The position numbers were made by a program, and so were the translations under genes. The notes under the pieces are model-generated. The model saw nothing but the letters and a program-made list of their open reading frames with translations. It ran no database searches and was not told the DNA's origin. Source: Bdellovibrionales bacterium (GTDB lineage Bacteria; Bdellovibrionota; UBA1018; CAIPTA01). From it: 11,751 bases of DNA. Where the stretch lies: NCBI GenBank assembly GCA_021730855.1, contig JAKFYM010000327.1, positions 1 to 11,751 on the forward strand. Reading direction: 5' to 3'. Positions 6,026 to 11,751 of the stretch are shown here, one piece after another. Each line of letters begins with the position of its first letter. Position 1 is the stretch's first letter.

Positions 6026-7313
6026 TGTGGCCGTAGTAGGAGCGCAGTGGGGCGATGAAGGCAAAGGCAAGGTGGTCGACATCTATGGCCGCCATGCCGA
6101 AGTGATCGTCCGGTACCAGGGAGGTAATAATGCCGGCCACACCCTCGTGGTGGATGGCAAAAAAGTGGTGCTGCACCTCATTCCCGCTGCAGCTCTGCAC
6201 GAGAACAAAACCTGCGTGATCGCCAATGGCGTGGTGGTGGATCCCGAGATCTTTCTCCAGGAGCTGCAGTCGCTCCAGGAAAAAGGCTATCTGCGCAGCT
6301 CGAAGGTGAGCATTGGTGACCGCGCGCATGTGATCATGCCCTACCACAAGACCCTCGACCAATTGCGCGAGAAGCGCAAAGACAGCACCGCTATCGGCAC
6401 CACCGGCCGCGGCATCGGTCCGGCCTATTCCGACAAAACCTCGCGCATCGGCATCCGCGTGGGCGATCTCCTGAACCCCGCCTACCTCAAGGCGCGGATC
6501 GAAGAATCCCTGGTGGAAAAAAACGTGCTGCTCGAGCAGCTTTACGGCCACGCGCCCTTTGATGCACTCGAGCTGACCGAAAAAATGATCGCCCTCGGCG
6601 AGAAGCTCCGCCCCTTCGTGACGGATGCCAACACCCTCATCCACGGCGCCATCGCCGAGGACAAAAAAATCTTGTTTGAAGGAGCCCAGGGAGCGCTGCT
6701 CGACATCGACCAAGGCACCTATCCATTTGTCACCAGCTCGAACACCACCAGCGGGGGCGCTTGCACCGGAGCGGGAATCCCGCCGCGGGCGATCCACGAG
6801 ATCGTGGCGATCGTGAAAGCCTATACCACGCGCGTGGGCGCGGGCCCCTTTCCCACCGAACAGCTCAATGAAGTGGGCGAGCGCCTGCAAACCGTGGGTG
6901 CCGAATTCGGGGCCACCACCGGGCGCAAGCGCCGCTGTGGCTGGCTGGATTTAGTGGCCCTGCGCCACTCCCGCAACGTGAACGGCTTCACCGGCCTGGC
7001 CATCACCAAGCTCGACGTGCTCTCGGGCTTAAAAGAAATCCAGGTGTGCACGGCCTATGAATACAAGGGCAAAACCTTCAAAACCTTGCCGAGCGAACTG
7101 GCGGCACTCGAGCAAGCCAAACCGATCTATAAAACCCTCAAGGCTTGGTCGGAAACGGTGACCGAACTCACGGACCTAGATAAGTTGCCCGTGGCCCTCG
7201 GCGATTATATAAAATTTATTGAAGAGGAATTGGAAGTGCGCACCGTGCTGCTCTCGGTGGGCCCCGATCGCAAGCAAACCCTCGAGGTTCGTAACCCCTT
7301 CGTGCGCGCGTAA
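6018..7313 (+). CDS. purA: Adenylosuccinate synthetase
   Basis: GTP-dependent joining of IMP and aspartate to adenylosuccinate, the first committed step to AMP. The protein is complete at 431 residues, the normal length. The GTG at 6018 gives MANVAVVGAQWGDEGKGK, which places the catalytic D13 and H41 (GGNNAGHT) at the same numbers as in the E. coli enzyme. Other signatures are TTGRGIGPAYSDK, a GAQGALLDID loop, ATTGRKRRCGWLD and ITKLDVL. There is no clear Shine-Dalgarno sequence; the start lies inside the end of serA (8-bp overlap), so translation is probably coupled. A GTG at 6027 is a less likely start. The stop is only 3 bp from the stop of the convergent motB. Confidence 0.97.
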   Translation: MANVAVVGAQWGDEGKGKVVDIYGRHAEVIVRYQGGNNAGHTLVVDGKKVVLHLIPAAALHENKTCVIANGVVVDPEIFLQELQSLQEKGYLRSSKVSIGDRAHVIMPYHKTLDQLREKRKDSTAIGTTGRGIGPAYSDKTSRIGIRVGDLLNPAYLKARIEESLVEKNVLLEQLYGHAPFDALELTEKMIALGEKLRPFVTDANTLIHGAIAEDKKILFEGAQGALLDIDQGTYPFVTSSNTTSGGACTGAGIPPRAIHEIVAIVKAYTTRVGAGPFPTEQLNEVGERLQTVGAEFGATTGRKRRCGWLDLVALRHSRNVNGFTGLAITKLDVLSGLKEIQVCTAYEYKGKTFKTLPSELAALEQAKPIYKTLKAWSETVTELTDLDKLPVALGDYIKFIEEELEVRTVLLSVGPDRKQTLEVRNPFVRA

Positions 7314-7316
7314 GAG

Positions 7317-8087
7317 CTAGTTCTGGTTTAGCACCTGATTGGTGACCACGATCTCGATCCGGCGGTTGAGGGCGCGGCCCTCTTCCGTCTTATTGGGAGC
7401 GAGCGGCTGGCCGTCGGCAAACCCTGCCGCCGAGAGGCGGGCGGTAGGAAAATTAAACTTCGCTTTTAGGTAACGCACAATCCAGCTCGCGCGGGCCGTG
7501 GAAAGCTCCCAATTGGTTTCAAACTTCCCCCCCACTGGAAGCTGCGCATCGTCGGTATGGCCCTCGATGCGGATCACCCGATTGCTGTCGGCAATCACCT
7601 TGCCGATTTTTTCGAGGAGCGGGAAGAATTGTTTCTCGACGGCGGCTTCGCCCGGGCGAAAGAGCTTATTGGCCGAGAATCGCACCACGAAGCCACGATC
7701 GTCGTAGATCAATTTCACGGTGTCCTTGAGGTCGGTGGTTTGGAGCTGGTAGGCGAGGCTATCTTCCACGCGAGCGGCGATTTTCTGGATCTCGGGATCC
7801 ATTTCCGGGCGGGCATTGGAGCGGCCCATCGTGGTGTCGATGATCTGCCCGTAGTCCGAGCCAGGATTGCTGAACACATTCACCGCCGCGCCCGAGCCCA
7901 TGTCCAGCATGGTCGAGGGGCCACGAAAAGTGCGCTCGATGGCTTCGGTGATCTGTTTGATCTTGGCTTTGTCCTGGTTGGCGATCGAGTACATTACCAC
8001 GAAGAAGGCGAAAAGCAGGGTGATGAAGTCGGCGTAACTCACCAGCCAGCGCTCAAGGTTTACGTGTTCTGGGTGCTTCTTTTTCAC
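7317..8087 (-). CDS. motB: Flagellar stator protein MotB
   Basis: Anchored subunit of the flagellar motor ion channel; 256 residues. A basic cytoplasmic tail is followed by one membrane helix (about 15-35, WLVSYADFITLLFAFFVVMY) that holds the ion-carrying aspartate D20. A linker follows, with the plug expected just after the helix, then an OmpA-type peptidoglycan-binding domain (about 140-255) with EGHTDD (175-180), NWELSTARA (192-200) and NRRIEI near the end. The YADF surroundings resemble proton-type MotB, so proton coupling is inferred. The start is GTG at 8087, 2 nt after the motA stop, with GAGGAAGG in the motA end as ribosome site. It is the last gene of the minus-strand operon, with no terminator seen before it meets purA. 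Confidence 0.95.
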   Translation of the reverse strand: MKKKHPEHVNLERWLVSYADFITLLFAFFVVMYSIANQDKAKIKQITEAIERTFRGPSTMLDMGSGAAVNVFSNPGSDYGQIIDTTMGRSNARPEMDPEIQKIAARVEDSLAYQLQTTDLKDTVKLIYDDRGFVVRFSANKLFRPGEAAVEKQFFPLLEKIGKVIADSNRVIRIEGHTDDAQLPVGGKFETNWELSTARASWIVRYLKAKFNFPTARLSAAGFADGQPLAPNKTEEGRALNRRIEIVVTNQVLNQN

Positions 8088-8089
8088 GG

Positions 8090-8866
8090 TTAGTGAGCGC
8101 CTTCCTCATGCGTACGGTATTTATGCTCCAGGAAAACTTCGAGTTTCTCTTTGAGGAAGTGCGGGTTGAGGCCTTCTTGGATTCCCTGGACTCCCACCTT
8201 GATCAATTCATTCCGCTGCTGGATCATCGCGGCTTTTCTTTTCACTTTGGTTCCCATGGGCATGAACCAAAGGTTGGCGAAACCCACCCCGTATACCGTG
8301 GCCACGAAGGCTACGGCGATACCGGGACCGATTGCGTCGGGGTTCGACAAGTTCCGCATCACGTGAATGAGTCCAAGTACAGCTCCGATGATCCCTACCG
8401 TGGGGGTGTAACCACCGAAACCCTCGAGCAGCTTTCCGGCCACTTCGGTCTCTTCAAACTCAAAGTAGGAATCGGCCTCGAGGATCTCCGTCACGGTCTT
8501 GGGCTCAAATCCGTCGATCACATATTTCAGGGCCTTTTTAAATTTTGGATCTTGGATGGAATTGCGCATCCCTTCGATCGCGAGCACACCCTCTTTCCGT
8601 GCCACCGTGGCCACTTTCACGATCTCCTCGATCAGTGGGCGGTAGTCGGTGTTCAAAGTCTTGAACACGAGGCCCATGCCTTCGGTGAAGGCGCGCTTGA
8701 GATCCGAGGTCGGATAGCTCACCATGATGGCGCCAAGTGCGCCCCCCATCACGATGAGGAAGGCCGTAGGTGCGTAAATAGCTGTGGGTGGAAGATGCTC
8801 GAGATATGCGCCCCCCACCACGGCCACGATGCCCACAAGAAAACCAAATATACTTAAGAGATCCAT
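8090..8866 (-). CDS. motA: Flagellar stator protein MotA
   Basis: Membrane subunit that, with MotB, turns ion flow into torque on FliG. It has 258 residues, the length of the MotA/PomA type with short loops. Four membrane helices are visible: about 3-21, 31-50, 153-172 and 182-204. The large cytoplasmic loop carries VARKEGVLAIE, with R90 and E98 at the same positions as the FliG-contact residues of E. coli MotA. Prolines P155 (GGYTPTVGIIG) and P203 (WFMPMG) match the conserved prolines of helices 3 and 4. The ATG at 8866 has AGGA about 8 nt upstream and shares one base with the flbD stop (TGATG), implying coupled translation. Confidence 0.96.
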   Translation of the reverse strand: MDLLSIFGFLVGIVAVVGGAYLEHLPPTAIYAPTAFLIVMGGALGAIMVSYPTSDLKRAFTEGMGLVFKTLNTDYRPLIEEIVKVATVARKEGVLAIEGMRNSIQDPKFKKALKYVIDGFEPKTVTEILEADSYFEFEETEVAGKLLEGFGGYTPTVGIIGAVLGLIHVMRNLSNPDAIGPGIAVAFVATVYGVGFANLWFMPMGTKVKRKAAMIQQRNELIKVGVQGIQEGLNPHFLKEKLEVFLEHKYRTHEEGAH

Positions 8867-9075
8867 CAGCTATTCCTATGCTCAAGGGGAGTCCAGAGCC
8901 ACGTCCGCTTGTATTCAATCGATTTTTGAATCACTTCAGCCACGCTTTCCTTCACCATGAATTTTTCATCGTCGACGACGAGCGTAATCATGGTGTCGGG
9001 TGTTGACTCTATAAATTTTATTTGATCGGAATTGAGCACGAACTCTTTCCCATTCAAACGATGCAGAGTGATCAT
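8866..9075 (-). CDS. flbD: Small flagellar protein of the FlbD family
   Basis: A 69-residue protein with the family pattern throughout: MITLHRLNGKEFVLN, then IKFIESTPDTMITL, a short strand, and KFMVKESVAEVIQKSIEYKR. This family is commonly found just before motA or in flagellar operons of spirochaetes, firmicutes and deltaproteobacteria. It shares only a name with the Caulobacter sigma-54 activator FlbD. Its exact role is not settled in what I know; a stator- or swarming-related role is usual. The start ATG has little Shine-Dalgarno complement, and the preceding gene stops 19 nt earlier, so translation may depend on it. It overlaps motA by 1 bp. Confidence 0.9.
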   Translation of the reverse strand: MITLHRLNGKEFVLNSDQIKFIESTPDTMITLVVDDEKFMVKESVAEVIQKSIEYKRTWLWTPLEHRNS

Positions 9076-9094
9076 CTTAAAATTTTAGCAGTCG

Positions 9095-9610
9095 CTAGGC
9101 GCGATTCAAACGCGGGGCCGTGTAGGTAGTCGCAAGTTTGATCGAATCCTTGTGAAAGAAGCGATCGGTGATGTCGGCCAGCTGCCAGATATCGGTTACC
9201 TCTTTGCGGGCGGCGGCCTTGAGAAAGGTCAATAGGCTTTGTTTTTCCTTGGGCGTGAGAATAATGGCCAAGAGCTCGCGGTCTTCCGTTTCCCAGCGCT
9301 CCTGCCATTCGCCTAAAGGCAGGGGCTCATGCAAGAGATCAAAGCGCAGCCAGCGCTGGGAGCTCAGGGCGGGAAACTCTCCCCCCTCCCCGAGCACCAC
9401 GCCTTCTAGCTTCAGGCGATGCACGAGAGCATCGGAGAGCAAGAAGCGGTTCACGGCCATGGCTTCGGCATCGGCGTGGCCCACGAGCGCGCCCGCGGCC
9501 AAGAGGCGCGCCACTCCTTCGCGGCCCACGCGCGAGGGCAGCTCACAGATTTCCAAACCCTTTTCCAGGGCCTGCTCTTCGGTGAGTATCCAAAGCTCAG
9601 GCGCGAGCAT
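9095..9610 (-). CDS. Unrecognised soluble protein in the stator operon
   Basis: 171 residues from the ATG at 9610, chosen because AAAGGA stands about 5 nt before it; a TTG start at 9631 would add seven residues and lacks such a site. It overlaps the methyltransferase end by 14 bp in another frame and ends 19 bp before flbD. There is no signal peptide or membrane helix. The middle holds LPSRVGREGVARLLAAGALVGHADAEAMAV-like helical text, followed by WERFD-like aromatic content (QRWLRFDLLHEPLPLGEW). A helical end (TPKEKQSLLTFLKAAARKEVTDIWQL) finishes in a basic tail. I do not recognise the family. Codon periodicity and tight packing support a real gene. Confidence 0.72.
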   Translation of the reverse strand: MLAPELWILTEEQALEKGLEICELPSRVGREGVARLLAAGALVGHADAEAMAVNRFLLSDALVHRLKLEGVVLGEGGEFPALSSQRWLRFDLLHEPLPLGEWQERWETEDRELLAIILTPKEKQSLLTFLKAAARKEVTDIWQLADITDRFFHKDSIKLATTYTAPRLNRA

Positions 9611-10664
9611 ATTTTCCTTTCGGCAGCACAAAGAGCGCGGCCTTCAGTTTGTCGGGTTCGCGGGGTGCCTGGCTTTTGTCCACTTCGAGGTATTCGCCAA
9701 GGAGCTTCGAGAAGACCCGCCCCCTTTGCGGAAGGGCTTCGTTCCACTCCCATTCCTGCCCCGGATCCTGGTGGGCGAGACCGGCCGGGCGGGCGAAAAA
9801 AAGAAAATTCTCCTGAAGATCGCCATAGATCTCCAGCACCGCCAGCCGTTCCCAGTCCGTGAGGCTCTTCATCGAAGGGGTCATATGGGAGGCATAGGTG
9901 GGCTGGCCATCGGGATGATGGAGAAAACGGCTCACCTGCAGGCCGGCAGCTTCCAGCAGGCGCTCGAGCTCTAGAGCGGTGAAGGCTTGGTCGCAGGGGT
10001 GGAGGTAGCCGTCGCTCAGGCCGGCATCGGTTTGGCTGTCCTCATATAAATGAAAATAGATGCGGTAAGGATGGTCCGCGGGCAGGGCCGCAATCATGCG
10101 GCGGAGGTCCTTAGGGGTGCGTACGCCCATAGCCTCGGCCATGGACTTGGTGCCATAGAGCAGGCTGCGGCCCCAACGGCTATAGATCATGCAGCGGAAA
10201 ACGGGCCGGGCGGTGGCCCGCGCCAGCAACGCCTGCAGGCCAAGCAGGGGCTTGGGCAGGTGGTGGATCACGCCGGTGGCCACAAAAAAATCAAAGGGTC
10301 CCTCGTGGGCCGGGATCTGGTGAAGGTCGCACTGAAGAGTTTTTATTTGTTTGCCCAGGCCACGCCAAAAGGCCTGCCAACGCAGGTGCCGGAGCGAGCG
10401 CTCCGAAAGATCGATCGCCACGATCTCCGCACCCGGATTGGCCAGGGCAATCGCCACGGCCTCGAAAGTGCCGCAGCCCACGACGGCGATGCGGGGCTTT
10501 TCGGCCGCTCCCGCGAGCGATCCATAAGAGGCTGCATAGGCCGCGCGATAGTTGACCAGGACTCTCTCATCCCTGCGCACCGGCTGGAGGAACGGGCTCA
10601 AGAGGCCCAAGGGCGGATAGGGACTCGCCTCATAATGTGCCCTGACCTCTTCGAGTATCCCCAT
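9597..10664 (-). CDS. Class I SAM-dependent methyltransferase with C-terminal extension
   Basis: Transfers a methyl group from S-adenosylmethionine to an unknown substrate. From the ATG at 10664 it has 355 residues. The N-terminus carries HYEASPYPP (10-18), a short motif seen in a set of methyltransferases that often carry TPR domains. The Rossmann core then shows motif I IAVVGCGTFEA (59-69), the acidic residue D85 in IVAIDLSERSL, and FVATGVIHHLPKP as the motif IV region. The last 200 residues include SDGYLHPCDQAFTALELERLLEAAGL, also typical of that set. No substrate can be named; protein and small-molecule substrates are both possible. It is the first gene of the minus-strand run. A TTG start at 10727 would overlap uvrB and the putative promoter, so it is disfavoured. 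Confidence 0.85.
   Translation of the reverse strand: MGILEEVRAHYEASPYPPLGLLSPFLQPVRRDERVLVNYRAAYAASYGSLAGAAEKPRIAVVGCGTFEAVAIALANPGAEIVAIDLSERSLRHLRWQAFWRGLGKQIKTLQCDLHQIPAHEGPFDFFVATGVIHHLPKPLLGLQALLARATARPVFRCMIYSRWGRSLLYGTKSMAEAMGVRTPKDLRRMIAALPADHPYRIYFHLYEDSQTDAGLSDGYLHPCDQAFTALELERLLEAAGLQVSRFLHHPDGQPTYASHMTPSMKSLTDWERLAVLEIYGDLQENFLFFARPAGLAHQDPGQEWEWNEALPQRGRVFSKLLGEYLEVDKSQAPREPDKLKAALFVLPKGKYARA
9611..9620 (-). promoter_or_regulatory. Ribosome binding site of the 9095-9610 gene
   Basis: Read on the minus strand, AAAGGAAAAT immediately precedes the ATG at 9610. It lies inside the 3' end of the methyltransferase gene and decides the start codon. Confidence 0.65.
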
Positions 10665-10670
10665 GCTTGT

Positions 10671-10678
10671 AGTATAGT
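10671..10678. promoter_or_regulatory. Overlapping divergent -10 elements of uvrB and the methyltransferase operon
   Basis: On the plus strand TATAGT (10673-10678) and on the minus strand TATACT (10676 down to 10671) each match TATAAT at 5 of 6 positions and share the central TATA. The minus element ends 6 nt before the methyltransferase ATG and the plus element 11 nt before the uvrB ATG, so both transcripts would have almost no leader. A minus -35-like TAGAAA (10698 down to 10693, 4 of 6, 16-bp spacer) is present; the plus -35 is poor. Confidence 0.5.
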
Positions 10679-10689
10679 GGGCCTCTTCT

Positions 10690-11751
10690 ATGTTTCTAGA
10701 AAAATCGCCCTTCAAACTTACTTCCAAATTTTCGCCCCAGGGTGATCAGCCCAAAGCCATCGCCGAGCTCGTGAAAAACATCCGCGCCGGCAAGCGACAC
10801 AATGTGCTGCTCGGGGTGACGGGCTCGGGAAAAACCTTCACGCTCGCCAATACGATCGCGCAGATCGGAAAACCCACGCTCGTGATCGCGCCCAATAAAA
10901 CGCTAGCCGCCCAGCTCTATGAAGAGTTCCGTGAATTTTTCCCGGAAAATGCGGTGGAGTATTTTGTTTCCTACTACGACTACTACCAGCCCGAAGCCTA
11001 TGTGCCGCATACGGACACCTATATCGAAAAAGATTCCCAGATCAACGAAGAGATCGATCGCATGCGCCATTCGGCCACCCATGCCCTGCTCACGCGCAAA
11101 GATGTGATCGTGGTCTCCTCGGTCTCCTTTCTCTATGGCCTCGGATCGCCCGAGCTGTACCGCAATTTGATCGTGAGCATCGTCGAGGGCGTGGAGATCA
11201 AGCGCAACGATCTGCTCAAGCGCCTGATCGAGATCCAGTACGAGCGCAACGATGTGGATTTCCACCGTGGCACCTTCCGCGTGCGCGGCGATGTGGTGGA
11301 AATCTTTCCGGCTTATGAAGAAGAAAAAGCGATTCGCGTGGAATTTTTTGGCGACTACGTGGAATCCATCACCGAGGTAGACCCCCTGCGCGGCCTGCCC
11401 CTGCGCAAGCTGAAGCTCGTGGCCATCTACCCCGCCACCCACTATGTGACCGAAATGGAGACGCGCAAACGCGCCATCCATTCCATCCTCACCGAGCTGC
11501 GCGATCGCCTCGGGCAGCTCACCGAAATTGGCAAGGGCGTGGAAGCCAAGCGCCTCGAACAGCGCACCCTCTACGACGTGGAAATGCTCGAAGAGATCGG
11601 CCACTGTAAGGGAATCGAGAACTATTCCCGCCACCTCGATGGCCGGCCCGCCGGGGCGCCCGCCGCCACCCTGCTCGACTATTTCCCCGAAGGCTCGCTC
11701 GTGGTGCTAGACGAGAGCCATGTGACCGTCCCTCAGCTCGGCGCCATGTAT
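10690..11751 (+). CDS. uvrB: Excinuclease ABC subunit B, N-terminal 354 residues (3' end outside window)
   Basis: Helicase-like damage-verifying subunit of nucleotide excision repair; it takes damaged DNA from UvrA and recruits UvrC. The frame opens at ATG 10690 (MFLEKSPFKL) and is still open at the window end, so about half of the usual protein of about 670 residues is visible. Walker A is GVTGSGKTFT (42-51). The beta-hairpin that clamps the lesion strand starts in EYFVSYYDYYQPEAYVP (90-106). IEKDSQINEEIDRMRHSAT and RGTFRVRGDVVEIFP follow, and the Walker B DESH box is at 341-344 (VVLDESHVTVPQL). The start lacks a Shine-Dalgarno sequence and lies 25 bp from the divergent methyltransferase start. 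No LexA-like box is obvious in the short gap. Confidence 0.97.
   Translation, partial: MFLEKSPFKLTSKFSPQGDQPKAIAELVKNIRAGKRHNVLLGVTGSGKTFTLANTIAQIGKPTLVIAPNKTLAAQLYEEFREFFPENAVEYFVSYYDYYQPEAYVPHTDTYIEKDSQINEEIDRMRHSATHALLTRKDVIVVSSVSFLYGLGSPELYRNLIVSIVEGVEIKRNDLLKRLIEIQYERNDVDFHRGTFRVRGDVVEIFPAYEEEKAIRVEFFGDYVESITEVDPLRGLPLRKLKLVAIYPATHYVTEMETRKRAIHSILTELRDRLGQLTEIGKGVEAKRLEQRTLYDVEMLEEIGHCKGIENYSRHLDGRPAGAPAATLLDYFPEGSLVVLDESHVTVPQLGAMY

Noticed and set aside
5928..6890. 320-codon minus-strand frame opposite purA
   Set aside because: purA is certain in the plus frame with catalytic residues in place; the opposing frame has no ribosome site or recognisable domain and is a codon-bias shadow.
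8093..8857. 254-codon plus-strand frame opposite motA
   Set aside because: It mirrors motA almost end to end; motA has four membrane helices and conserved residues, while the mirrored protein is His/Gly/Glu-rich without any motif.
9168..9974. 268-codon plus-strand frame across the unknown protein and methyltransferase
   Set aside because: It crosses two minus-strand genes that have overlapping, properly spaced starts and stops; the plus translation shows low-complexity Ser/Arg and no domain.
10903..11634. 243-codon minus-strand frame opposite uvrB
   Set aside because: uvrB is certain on the plus strand with Walker motifs and the beta-hairpin; the opposite frame is a shadow.
1..11751. CRISPR array, mobile element, tRNA or defence system
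   Set aside because: No spaced repeat array, terminal inverted repeats with transposase, tRNA cloverleaf or recognisable defence gene was found in either strand.

Overview
The window carries ordinary chromosomal genes of a Gram-negative, flagellated bacterium. It has a Tol envelope system (tolA end, tolB), a sigma-54 enhancer-binding protein, biosynthetic genes (serA-like, purA), a flagellar stator operon (flbD-motA-motB) and the first half of uvrB. The small FlbD-type protein before motAB, the GAF-type sigma-54 regulator and the moderately high G+C all suit a deltaproteobacterium-like lineage such as Bdellovibrionota. That placement is inference from gene content, not a match.

Layout, left to right. 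On the plus strand, 1-1874 holds the 3' part of a TolA/TonB-type protein that overlaps a complete tolB by 4 bp. A 245-bp gap with a candidate promoter precedes an unrecognised secreted protein with lower G+C (2120-2665), closed by a clear terminator. A 377-bp AT-richer gap follows and ends in a good sigma-70 type promoter (2947-2975). This drives a GAF/AAA+/Fis regulator (3043-4707) and a 67-residue protein (4747-4950), closed by a strong terminator (4972-4998). Next come a short, ACT-less phosphoglycerate dehydrogenase (5057-6025) and purA (6018-7313), which overlap by 8 bp.

The minus strand from 10664 down to 7317 is a tight five-gene run: methyltransferase, unknown protein, flbD, motA, motB. 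Gaps and overlaps are all under 20 bp, so it reads as one operon. It converges on purA with only 3 bp between stop codons. uvrB starts at 10690 on the plus strand and runs off the window. It diverges from the methyltransferase across a 25-bp gap that holds overlapping -10 elements on the two strands and no Shine-Dalgarno sequence for either gene.

I see no CRISPR array, defence island, insertion sequence, phage gene, tRNA or rRNA. No clearly new system is visible. The points most worth a second look are the shared divergent, apparently leaderless start region at 10662-10692, the methyltransferase and unknown protein placed upstream of the stator genes, the regulator with its small partner, and the orphan secreted protein after tolB.
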